Shown here one piece after another: positions 22,593 through 29,887 of a stretch of DNA of 32,519 bases (position 1 is its first letter; the number at the start of each line of letters is the position of its first letter). Both the position numbers and the translations under genes were made by a program. The DNA is from an uncultured Acidobacteriia bacterium. GTDB taxonomy: Bacteria; Acidobacteriota; Terriglobia; Bryobacterales; Bryobacteraceae. The stretch is from the NCBI GenBank assembly GCA_903882645.1, contig CAIRXZ010000184.1, forward strand, positions 1 to 32,519, read 5' to 3'. Below the pieces are notes generated by a model. It was not told where the DNA came from. It did not search any database and saw only the letters and a program-made list of their open reading frames with translations.

Positions 22593-22765
22593 GCTGATGG
22601 CTGAAGGCTTCCTTCAGTTCTCCGTCGGCGTCTTCTCCAGATGATCGATCACCAGCACGTCGATCGGCGCCTTGCGGGGCTCCAGCCTCAGCCCAAGCTG
22701 CTGCACCGCCGCGAAAATCGAGGATGACCCCGAAGGGTCGGACGCCGCGTCGGCCGGCCGCCCCG
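22593..22765. repeat. Left copy of 173 bp direct repeat flanking the DGR
   Basis: Matches 27371-27543 in the same orientation with four mismatches, 4778 bp apart. It contains the 3' end of a TIGR03435 gene, its stop codon and two heptamers of a CTGANGG tandem repeat. The whole DGR cassette lies between the two copies. Confidence 0.9.
22614..22765 (-). pseudogene. 3' remnant of a TIGR03435-family gene
   Basis: Only the last 50 or so codons remain (PADAASDPSGSSSIF ... VIDHLEKTPTEN), nearly identical to the end of the full TIGR03435 gene at 27392-28360. Upstream of 22765 the similarity stops abruptly. A short frame from ATG 22867 (MKTRNARRFLAITALI) looks like a signal-peptide start in another frame and may be the 5' relic of the same gene, but that is weak. 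Confidence 0.8.
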
Positions 22766-23072
22766 GCGGGAATCGGGCTTTCCGCCGCGCTGTCTGGAAA
22801 CCTGAGCCCGGTCGGTGATGATAAGGGCTGTTATCGCCAGGAACCGCCGGGCGTTGCGAGTCTTCATGCCTTTGGAGCCAAGCCTGTGCCGAACCCGGGC
22901 TGACGTTCGCCTGGAGGCTACCGGAAAACCCGGGTCCGCTTGCTGTTTGACGCCCTTGACGCCGGCGTCGGGATCGACGGCCCGGAAACGGAGTTGGCGC
23001 CCCCGGAATCTCCGTGGAGGAAACCGGCTCCGGCCCGCGGACCTCGGAACCGCTGAGGCCCCGCTCCGCATA
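22766..23072. other. Spacer between TIGR03435 remnant and template repeat
   Basis: 307 bp without a convincing gene. The minus strand is open across it in continuation of the TR reading frame, but the translated product has no recognisable feature beyond the TR itself. This position, downstream of TR, may be transcribed as part of the DGR template RNA. Confidence 0.5.
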
Positions 23073-23179
23073 CCCGGCGCAACGAAACCCGATGTTGTTG
23101 TTCCGGTTCGTTGGCTCGTTCCTGTTACGGTTCGAGACGCGGACGTTCTGTGGATTGTTGTTCCACGAACCCCCGCGCA
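23073..23179 (-). repeat. DGR template repeat (TR)
   Basis: 107 bp matching the VR at 24164-24270. The minus (sense) strand is rich in AAC codons (reads [14 protein letters not shown] then [13 protein letters not shown]). All 15 differences from VR fall on its 29 adenines; the 78 other bases are identical. Homology may extend to 23183, adding three more adenine-only differences. The A-free 3' end GGGTTTCGTTGCGCCGGG (23090-23073) would be the IMH-like end. The TR overlaps the last 55 bp of the RT frame. Confidence 0.93.
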
Positions 23180-23945
23180 TTTCGGCCGTGTTCCGCTGCC
23201 TTCAGGATAAACTGTCCGAACAGGTTCTGCCGAAGCCGCCATGTGTCGCCGAAGGCGGCATGGCCTATCCAGGCCCGCACCCGGCACTGCACTTGCTCGA
23301 ACCGCAATCGCCCCGCATGGTAAAGAGCCGCCATCTTCCTGAGCCGCCGTCTCATGCGTACCGCGTTGGGGCGCGCCAGCCGCATCTGTCCCGGCAGAAT
23401 CCGCCAACCCAACAGCGTCACTCCCTCGTTGCAACAATAAATCTGGAATTTGCGCTCGTGCGGGACCAAACGCAGGCGATCGAGGAACTCCCGAATCCGC
23501 TCCGCCATGCAAACCAATTCCCGCCGGTCGTCGCCGAAGAGAACGAAATCGTCCACGTATCGGAGATACAAGGCCGGCCGCAATTCCCGCAACGCGAAAT
23601 GGTCGAGCGGATTCAGATAGACGTTCGCGAAAAACTGGGACGTTTGATTTCCGATCGGCAGTCCGCGCCGCCTCTCGAATGGCGTGAACAGTGAGTCGCC
23701 CGGAAAGTACGCCGTCGCTTCCTCCTGTTCGTTCGACGCGTCGATGATCAGCCCCGCCAGATCCAGAGTCCTCCGGCACTTGATCGCTCGCGCGATCAGG
23801 TCCTTCAAGATCGCGTGGTCGATCGATGGGAAATACTTCCGGATGTCGCACTTCAGGACGTAGCGGCGCCGCCGGCAAGCCTCCCGCGCCAGGCTCAGCG
23901 CCCGATGCTGGCCGAATCCCTTGCGCGATGCGAACGAGAAATCAG
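23125..23945 (-). pseudogene. DGR reverse transcriptase, 5'-truncated
   Basis: About 272 codons of a DGR-type reverse transcriptase. Present: '[14 protein letters not shown]' (the SYACRKGKG block of the family), catalytic Asp in [17 protein letters not shown], the DGR-specific IGNQTSQ (23655-23635) in place of the QG-SP of other RTs, catalytic YVDD (23559-23548), and the later motifs [11 protein letters not shown] and GVTLLGWRI. Missing: the N-terminal 100 or so residues with fingers motifs 1 and 2. Upstream of about 23945 the sequence becomes avd in another frame. The frame runs open to ATG 24039, but that extension is avd DNA out of frame. The 3' end overlaps TR and stops at TAA 23127-23125. 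It is likely inactive unless complemented. Confidence 0.88.
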
Positions 23946-24131
23946 CAGTTCGATCGACGCCGCAACCAGGTTCTGACCGAGCGAGAACCGGTACGACTTC
24001 GGGAACTTCTCCACCTTGGGAAAGACCCAAAGCGCCCAATCATAGGCTTTCTGTACGACTACCGCCGGTTCCGTCGAATGGCTCAAAAAATTCCCCCCAG
24101 GGGGGAAGTGTCCCCCCTGGACCCCCCTCAT
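23937..24131 (-). pseudogene. avd: avd fragment (DGR accessory variability determinant), 3' half missing
   Basis: The protein frame gives [19 protein letters not shown], then [22 protein letters not shown], which is the N-terminal half of Avd-type four-helix-bundle proteins of the S23-like group that deliver template RNA to the DGR RT. After about 23940 the Avd similarity stops and the RT similarity begins in another frame, so about 70 residues of Avd are lost. ATG 24131 overlaps the stop of the target gene (ATGA); a TTG at 24086 after GGGGGG is an alternative start. The frame closes at a TGA near 23895. Confidence 0.82.
24097..24120. promoter_or_regulatory. GC hairpin downstream of VR
   Basis: CCAGGGGGG (24097-24105) and CCCCCCTGG (24112-24120) form a perfect 9 bp stem with a 6 nt loop, 44 bp past the VR 3' end and just after the target stop codon. 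DGRs such as that of phage BPP-1 need a hairpin/cruciform just downstream of VR for homing. In the transcript it is followed by GGGGAATTTTTT, so it could also act as a terminator. Confidence 0.6.
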
Positions 24132-27082
24132 AAACTCAAAACACTAAACTCCAAACTTAATTCCCCGGCGCAACGAAACCCGAAGTTGTAGTACCGGATC
24201 GACGGCCCGAGCCTGATACGGTACGAGACGCGGACGAGCAGTGGAATGTTGTTCCACGAACCCCCGCGCAACACTTTTGAATCTCCAACCTTGGGACCGC
24301 CGGGGTTGTCTCGATTCTCAGCTTCATAAGGGCCGTACCAGTCTCCGCACCATTCCCAAACGTTGCCCAGCATGTCGCACAACCCCTCCGAAGTATCACC
24401 CTTTGGATACAAGCCTACCGGCGTTGGATGCCCAACCGCCTTATCGTGATAGTAGTTTGCGCGCGAGGGGTCGAGCGGCGGTTCATTTCCCCATGGATAC
24501 CTGCCGCCCTCCGGACCTCTCGCCGCCCGTTCCCACTCCGCTTCCGTCGGCAATCGGCCTTTCGCCCATGCGCAGTAAGCGGCCGCTTCGAACCAACTGA
24601 CGCCCACCACCGGCCGGTTCGGATAGCCCTTCTGCCGCTCCCAGTCCTCGGGCGCCTCGAACTTGCCGTAGCCTTCCACCCAGTACTTTCGCGCCGAGTA
24701 GCCCCTGCCCTTCACGAACACGTCGAATTCCTGCACCGTCACTGGGTACCGCCTGATCCGGAACCCCCGCAGCGTCACGTCGTGCACCGGGGACTCGTCG
24801 TCGTATGCCTCCTTGTCGTAGTTCCGGCCTTCCTCGCTCGCTTTCTGCGCTCCCATGTGGAAGGTCCCCGGCGGAATCGCGACCCAGTTATCCTCGTCCA
24901 GCCGCGGGTCGCCCACTTGACCCAGCAAGTCCGCGGCTTCGATTCGTTTCCCGATTTCGATCTTTTCCGCCTCGCCGGTCTCGAAGATTCCCATCACTGC
25001 CTTTACGGTCCGCTCGTAGTCCGGCGTTTTCGGCGTGTACTTCATGCGCGAGAGGTCCCGCATCATCGCGCTGAGCAGCGCGGCGCATCGCACCTGGTCC
25101 GCCAGAGCGGGCCGTGCTCCGAGTCCGCCCAGGATCGCCTGGAAGAGTCCTTCGATTTTGGCCTCGCCTTGCAGGCGCAGCACCCCGCCCAGCAGGCGCA
25201 TGGTCTCGCGCCACTCCGGCTGGTAGAGTTTGCCGCTCCGCACCACCCGCTCGATCTGCTGCTCTTCGCCCAGGCTGGCGATTTCGCGCGCGGCCAGGTA
25301 TTCCTGGAAACTCAAATGCCAGAACTTCAGGTCGCCGCCGTCGGATGAGATGATGCCGGTCTCCTGGGTTTCGCGCTCCAGCAGTTCCTCGTTTTCGTCC
25401 ACGCTCCCGCCAAACTCCCTGGAGAAAAGCTCCGCGGCCGCTCGCTTGCTCATCTGCACGCGGCGTCCGCCACTGGCGTCTTGCAGGCTGAGGGCCAGCT
25501 TGCGCATGGATTCCAGGCATTTCTCGGCGGAGGGGCGGCCTTCCATGTGCTCGTGCGCCATGGCCAGCCACCGCAAAATGTTCTCGTACAACTCCACGCG
25601 ATATTCCGGCAGCCGCTGGTCGTTGTGTTGCAACACGGCCAGCGCCGTCAGCATCACCGGATTCCCCGCCATCTCGCGGATCTCCGGGCGGCTCGCCAGC
25701 GCCGTTTCCAGCCCGTTTTCGAAACTCTTCGCTTCGGCCTCGCTCAGCGCCAGAGCGCGCGTGAAGTGCTGGAAGAAACTCCGGATTTCGGGGGCTTCCA
25801 ACTCCCCGATGCGGACGGGCTGGAAGTCCGCGAGCACGGCATCCCCCACGTTGGTTTGCGGCCGCGTGCTCACCAGGAAATCGCACTTGGGGAAGGCCCG
25901 CGTGGCATGTTCGAACAGCCGGGCCATCCGCTCCCGCATCCGGCGTCCCGGCGCTTCGTCCAGGCCGTCCACCATTACGAGGCAACCGCCGCGCTCCAGC
26001 CGTTGGGCGAGAAACGCCTCGTCCAAGCCCCACCGGTACTCCCCGCTCCGCTTGCCCAGGAAATACGGAATCCAGTCCGGGGAATCGTCCTGCCTGCCCG
26101 ATTTGTCCGCCGCCAGGAACTTCACGAGGTCCGCGACGCGGATGAGGATCGGGAATCGCCGGTCGTCCGGCGTCAGAAACGGCGGCGATCCCTCCGGTCG
26201 AGTCCCGCGGAGATTGCGGCACAGCTCGAAAGCCACCCGCCGCAGAAACGTCGACTTGCCCGACCCGGGGTCGCCCACGATCACCACCCTGCGGGAGGAC
26301 GCCGCCTCTTCGAGCGTCACGCGCCGCTGTTCCATTTCCTGGACTGCGCCCTTGCCGCGCGCGTCCCGGCTCGCCAGGGTCGTCAGAGGGATGTATATCT
26401 CGTCGATTCCGAAGACATACGGTTCCGCCCGCTTGGTCCTCAAGCCCCTGATGCGGATCTGCCGCGTATCGTCTTCGAGCGCCCGCAAATAGGCGTCGGG
26501 GTCGCGGTGTTGTCCCGCTGCCATCGCCGGTTGATGCCGCAGGCGCCACTCGAACAGAGCGGCGGAAACCACCGGCCGCACGCTGGCGGCATCCGTGAAC
26601 GTAGCGCGGATATGGCGGCTCAGTTCCTTCTTGAACTGTTCCAGCTTCTCCTCGTTCCGCTTCACCTCTTCGACGACCCCGAGGTATTCGGCCGTCGGTT
26701 TGTTTCTCTCCTTGACCAGGCGAAAGTTCTCGGAGAGTTCCGGCGGCCAGGCGTAGTTTGGGTCCACCAGAAACGCCAGCACTTCCTTCTTGGTCACGTG
26801 CCGCGCGTGATCGCATTCCAGCCACGTAATGCTCTTGGCGTCGGGGTTCTTGGGGCCGCCCGGAACCCACCCGTAGCGGTGCGCCACCAAAACCACCACG
26901 ACCTCGGCTTCCGCCACCTTCTCCAGGCAAGCCTCCAGAGCCGGCGCGTGTCCGCTCGCCGGGAAGTACTCCATCATGCGCGGCGAAAATCCGCTGGCCA
27001 GGGCAGCCTTGGCGGCCTGCTCCCGGTGCTCCTTCAAATCGTCTGAGGTGGAAGAAATGAAGACAACTGGATCGTGGGCCAT
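24128..27082 (-). CDS. DGR target: DUF4062-NACHT-FGE protein with variable C-terminus
   Basis: 984 aa. Residues 5-115 are a DUF4062 domain (VVFISSTSDDLKEHREQA, VVVVLVAHRYGWVP, SITWLECDHA). A coil follows (130-160). Residues 260-420 are a NACHT-type STAND NTPase with Walker A GDPGSGKST (270-278), Walker B LVMVDGLDEA (368-377) and a sensor-like FLVSTRP. Helical repeats (420-725) contain FWHLSFQEYLAARE. Residues 731-973 are a formylglycine-generating-enzyme/sulfatase-modifying fold, a C-type-lectin-like scaffold used by many DGR targets (PPGTFHMG, RLPTEAEWERAARG, DMLGNVWEWCGDWYG, LRGGSW, FGFRCAG). The VR encodes 939-973. The layout suggests a sensor whose ligand-binding face is diversified and whose N-terminus signals, as in biological-conflict NTPases. 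It is probably cytosolic, with no signal peptide. Confidence 0.93.
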   Translation of the reverse strand: MAHDPVVFISSTSDDLKEHREQAAKAALASGFSPRMMEYFPASGHAPALEACLEKVAEAEVVVVLVAHRYGWVPGGPKNPDAKSITWLECDHARHVTKKEVLAFLVDPNYAWPPELSENFRLVKERNKPTAEYLGVVEEVKRNEEKLEQFKKELSRHIRATFTDAASVRPVVSAALFEWRLRHQPAMAAGQHRDPDAYLRALEDDTRQIRIRGLRTKRAEPYVFGIDEIYIPLTTLASRDARGKGAVQEMEQRRVTLEEAASSRRVVIVGDPGSGKSTFLRRVAFELCRNLRGTRPEGSPPFLTPDDRRFPILIRVADLVKFLAADKSGRQDDSPDWIPYFLGKRSGEYRWGLDEAFLAQRLERGGCLVMVDGLDEAPGRRMRERMARLFEHATRAFPKCDFLVSTRPQTNVGDAVLADFQPVRIGELEAPEIRSFFQHFTRALALSEAEAKSFENGLETALASRPEIREMAGNPVMLTALAVLQHNDQRLPEYRVELYENILRWLAMAHEHMEGRPSAEKCLESMRKLALSLQDASGGRRVQMSKRAAAELFSREFGGSVDENEELLERETQETGIISSDGGDLKFWHLSFQEYLAAREIASLGEEQQIERVVRSGKLYQPEWRETMRLLGGVLRLQGEAKIEGLFQAILGGLGARPALADQVRCAALLSAMMRDLSRMKYTPKTPDYERTVKAVMGIFETGEAEKIEIGKRIEAADLLGQVGDPRLDEDNWVAIPPGTFHMGAQKASEEGRNYDKEAYDDESPVHDVTLRGFRIRRYPVTVQEFDVFVKGRGYSARKYWVEGYGKFEAPEDWERQKGYPNRPVVGVSWFEAAAYCAWAKGRLPTEAEWERAARGPEGGRYPWGNEPPLDPSRANYYHDKAVGHPTPVGLYPKGDTSEGLCDMLGNVWEWCGDWYGPYEAENRDNPGGPKVGDSKVLRGGSWNNIPLLVRVSYRIRLGPSIRYYNFGFRCAGELSLEFSVLSL
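24164..24270 (-). repeat. DGR variable repeat (VR)
   Basis: 107 bp at the 3' end of the target gene, differing from TR (23073-23179) at 15 sites, all opposite TR adenines. Twelve residues change: 946, 948, 949, 954, 956, 958, 959, 961, 962, 964, 965 and 967 (mostly Asn in TR to Ile, Leu or Tyr). Pro960 changes silently. The variable residues lie on the last strands of the lectin-like fold, where ligand contact is expected. Confidence 0.95.
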
Positions 27083-27391
27083 TGCACCGCCAATTCTAGC
27101 CCAAAAAGGCCGCTCCCTATCCGTAGGCCAATGCCCACGCCGCGAAATTCGTGTTGTCTTGGCAAGAGTACTCGGGCTGCATTACGCCGGTGCGCAGCAG
27201 TTCGCGCGTTCCTCCGCTCCCTCCGCGCGCGAACTCCGGGAACAACGCAATCCCGACTCACCAACCGATCCTTTCCGGACGGTTTTCTCCGCGCCTCGGC
27301 GTCTCGGCGGTAAGCTCTTGGCTTCCTCCGCCTCCCCGCGTCTCCGCGTGCTGAAAGCTGAAGGCTGACGGCTGATGGCTGAAGGCTTCCT
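27083..27391. other. Region upstream of the DGR target, with heptamer repeat
   Basis: 309 bp without a gene. The last part (27351-27385) is five tandem copies of a CTGANGG heptamer, running into the 173 bp repeat. The section at 27280-27350 is C/T-rich and repetitive (CCTCCGCCTCC, CGTCTCCGCG). No clear promoter for the target gene was found. Confidence 0.5.
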
Positions 27392-27543
27392 TCAGTTCTC
27401 CGTCGGCGTCTTCTCCAGATGATCGATCACCAGCACGTCGATCGGCGCCTTGCGCGGCTCGAGCTTCAGCCCAAGTTGCTGCACCGCCGCGAAAATCGAG
27501 GATGACCCCGAAGGGTCGGACGCCGCGTCGGCCGGCCGCCCCG
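27371..27543. repeat. Right copy of 173 bp direct repeat flanking the DGR
   Basis: Same orientation as 22593-22765 and about 98% identical by eye. This copy is the native 3' end of the intact TIGR03435 gene, so it is probably the parental copy, and the left one is a duplicate or recombination scar. Confidence 0.9.
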
Positions 27544-28360
27544 CGTCCCCGCCCGCGCTTCGCGCTTGTACGACGCCTATGCCCGCCGTCCTCGCCATGT
27601 TTATCAAGTCCGCCTGAGTCACATCGAGCGCCACCTGGTAACTCCCTGTCAGCTCCGTCATGTCCACCACCGGGCGGTCCACCAGCCGCGTCAGCAAATC
27701 GGCCAGCGCCGGAAGCGTGGTTTTGTCGGCTTCCACCCGCATCGCGCCTTCCGGCGTCACCACAATCCGCGTCTTCCCGCCCAGTCCGCCTGTGACCACC
27801 ATGCCCTTGCCCTGGAGGTTGCCGCTGATCTTCACTTCCTCATTCCCGACGCTGATGGCGACGCCGTCTTTGGGCGCCTCGCCTGCCGCCGCCGGCTCGT
27901 CCGGCGGCGGTTCCTTCAGCTTCGGCCCGCCCTTCCCCACCACCAGGGCGTACACCGGGTGGTCCGTGAACGAGCGATGCAGCGCCAGCTTGAACCGTTC
28001 CGCCAGCAGCCCTTGCAGCATCTCCGGGATCTGCTCGGTGGTCGCGCCCTCCGGCAATTTGGCCTGTATGTCGAACCTCGCGCCGCCCATCCAGTCCGGT
28101 CCCGACACTTGGTGCGGTTTCACTTTGTAGGCCGCGCACACCAGGTCCATCAGCGACATGCTCCCGATATCCACCCGCGCCGCGTTGGTCTTCATGCCTA
28201 TGCGCATCTGGCCCGACAGAATCATGCGCGCGTCGAGCGGCGCGGCCGGCTTCACCGACGCCACTTCAAACGCCGGCCTGGCCGCCGGAGCCTGGCCCGA
28301 AGCCACGCCCCCCGCGAGCGCCAGTCCGACGGCAATTCTCCTCAGAAGACAATTAGGCAT
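27392..28360 (-). CDS. TIGR03435-family secreted protein
   Basis: 322 aa from ATG 28360; a TTG-initiated extension to 28405 lacks support. Signal peptide: LLRRIAVGLALAGGVASGQA. The body is the TIGR03435 pattern: FEVASVKPAAP, then MSLMDLVCAAYKVKPHQVSGPDW, FDIQAKLPEGAT, EQIPEMLQGLLAERFKLALHR, HPVYALVVGKGGPKLKE. The C-terminal repeat of the domain ends IFAAVQQLGLKLEPRKAPIDVLVIDH. This family is expanded in Solibacter-type acidobacteria; its function is unknown, and some members are fused to BlaR1-type sensors. Its 3' end is duplicated on the far side of the DGR. Confidence 0.92.
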   Translation of the reverse strand: MPNCLLRRIAVGLALAGGVASGQAPAARPAFEVASVKPAAPLDARMILSGQMRIGMKTNAARVDIGSMSLMDLVCAAYKVKPHQVSGPDWMGGARFDIQAKLPEGATTEQIPEMLQGLLAERFKLALHRSFTDHPVYALVVGKGGPKLKEPPPDEPAAAGEAPKDGVAISVGNEEVKISGNLQGKGMVVTGGLGGKTRIVVTPEGAMRVEADKTTLPALADLLTRLVDRPVVDMTELTGSYQVALDVTQADLINMARTAGIGVVQARSAGGDAGRPADAASDPSGSSSIFAAVQQLGLKLEPRKAPIDVLVIDHLEKTPTEN

Positions 28361-28398
28361 ACCCTTTAGACTGCGTGCGGAAGCCAGTTTTAGCGTAC

Positions 28399-28426
28399 TT
28401 GCCAATTCTCATAATCATGCTATACT
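28399..28426 (+). promoter_or_regulatory. Promoter of the metY-cysK operon
   Basis: TTGCCA (28399-28404), 16 bp spacer, TATACT (28421-28426). The roughly 145 nt leader that follows holds a GGCGTCCGC/GCGGATGCC stem-loop (about 28458-28490). No known SAM or T-box riboswitch pattern was recognised in it. Confidence 0.6.
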
Positions 28427-28575
28427 AGATAGGGAATAGGATATTCGCAACGGCGACGTGGCGTCCGCTTGCCCCGCAAGGCGGATGCCCCTATACTCGA
28501 TAGGATAAGAGGTTAAACCGCCCTGAAAGACTCGACCAGACAGTCTGAAGCGCACACGGAAGGAAACCACATCAC

Positions 28576-29883
28576 ATGTCGAATCCGGAACGCAAACCGG
28601 GGCTTGGCACGCTTGCTTTGCACGCGGGCCAGGCGCCCGATCCCACCACCACTGCTAGAGCGGTCCCGATCTATGCCACATCCAGCTACGTTTTCAAGGA
28701 CGCCGAAGCGGCCGCGAACCTTTTCGGCTTGAAGGAATTCGGCAACATCTACTCCCGGCTGATGAATCCGACCAACGACGTGCTGGAGAAGCGTCTGGCC
28801 GCGCTCGATGGCGGAATCGGCGCGCTGGCGTTCGCCTCGGGCCAGGCCGCCATCACCGCCGCCATCCTCACCATCACCCACGCCGGACAGAACTTCATCT
28901 CCGCGACAAGTCTTTACGGCGGCACTTGGACTCTCTTCACGCAAACCCTCAAGAAACTCGGCATCGAGGTGCGCTTCTTCGATCCGGACCGCCCGGAGGA
29001 CATCCACAAACTGGTGGACGAGAACACGCGCCTTGTCTACCTGGAGTCCATCGGCAATCCCAAGAACGACGTGCCGGATTTCCGCCGGATCGCCGAAATT
29101 GCGCACGCGCACGGCCTGCCGGTGATCCTCGATAACACGGTGACCACGCCGGCCTTGTTCCGTCCCTTCGAGCACGGCATCGATGTCGCCGTCTACTCCA
29201 CGACCAAGTTCCTCGGCGGCCACGGCGTCCACGTCGGCGGAGCGGTCGTGGATAGCGGCAAGTTCCTCTGGGCGGACGATCCCGCGAAATGGCCCGAATT
29301 CACCGCGCCCAGCGACGCCTACCACGGCGTGGTTTTCACCGAGGCGCTCAAGCCGCTCGGCAACCTCGCCTATATCATTCATATCCGTACCCACTGGCTG
29401 CGCGATACGGGCGCCTGCATGAGCCCGTTCGCGGCGTTTCTCTTCCTTCTCGGCATTGAGACGCTTCACCTCCGGCTGGAACGGCACACGCAAAACGCGC
29501 ATGCGCTGGCCGAATGGCTCGAGCGCCATCCCGCCGTCACTTGGGTCAATTATCCGGGCCTCCCCGGACATCCGCATCACGCCAACGCCCAAAAGTACAT
29601 GCCTCAAGGCCCCGGCGCGATTCTCGGCTTCGGCGTGCGCGGTGGCAAGCCGGCCGGCGTGAAGTTCATCAATAGCGTGAAGCTGGCGAGCCACCTCGCC
29701 AACGTCGGCGACGCCAAGACGCTCGTGATTCACCCGGCGTCCACCACGCATTCCCAGCTCACTGAAAAGGAACAGGCCGAAACGGGCGTCACGCCGGACT
29801 ACATCCGCGTGTCCGTCGGCATCGAGGATATCGAGGACATCAAGGCCGATCTCGACCAGGCCTTGCGAGCTTCCCAGGAGTAA
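28576..29883 (+). CDS. metY: O-acetylhomoserine sulfhydrylase (aminocarboxypropyltransferase)
   Basis: 435 aa, fold-type I PLP enzyme of the Cys/Met metabolism family. It makes homocysteine from O-acetylhomoserine and sulfide (or adds thiols). Hallmarks: [47 protein letters not shown], Asp186 (ILDNT) and the PLP lysine Lys211 in [12 protein letters not shown]. The length of about 430 aa with a GTWTLF insert fits MetY rather than the shorter cystathionine enzymes. GGAAGGA precedes the ATG by about 12 nt. Four bases separate it from cysK, so they form an operon for direct sulfur incorporation. Confidence 0.95.
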   Translation: MSNPERKPGLGTLALHAGQAPDPTTTARAVPIYATSSYVFKDAEAAANLFGLKEFGNIYSRLMNPTNDVLEKRLAALDGGIGALAFASGQAAITAAILTITHAGQNFISATSLYGGTWTLFTQTLKKLGIEVRFFDPDRPEDIHKLVDENTRLVYLESIGNPKNDVPDFRRIAEIAHAHGLPVILDNTVTTPALFRPFEHGIDVAVYSTTKFLGGHGVHVGGAVVDSGKFLWADDPAKWPEFTAPSDAYHGVVFTEALKPLGNLAYIIHIRTHWLRDTGACMSPFAAFLFLLGIETLHLRLERHTQNAHALAEWLERHPAVTWVNYPGLPGHPHHANAQKYMPQGPGAILGFGVRGGKPAGVKFINSVKLASHLANVGDAKTLVIHPASTTHSQLTEKEQAETGVTPDYIRVSVGIEDIEDIKADLDQALRASQE

Positions 29884-29887
29884 CCGC

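Noticed and set aside
22614-23180. A protein starting MRGGSWNNN reading through the TR
   Set aside because: It is the template repeat read in the target frame; it has no own start signals and ends in the TIGR03435 remnant.
25481-27046. 521-codon plus-strand frame and a 680-codon minus-strand frame over the same place
   Set aside because: Both are other-frame readings of the DUF4062-NACHT-FGE gene, low in hydrophobic pattern and without motifs.
28430-28575. Possible SAM riboswitch in the metY leader
   Set aside because: Looked for SAM-I and SAM-II conserved cores; none fits. Only a simple stem-loop is present.
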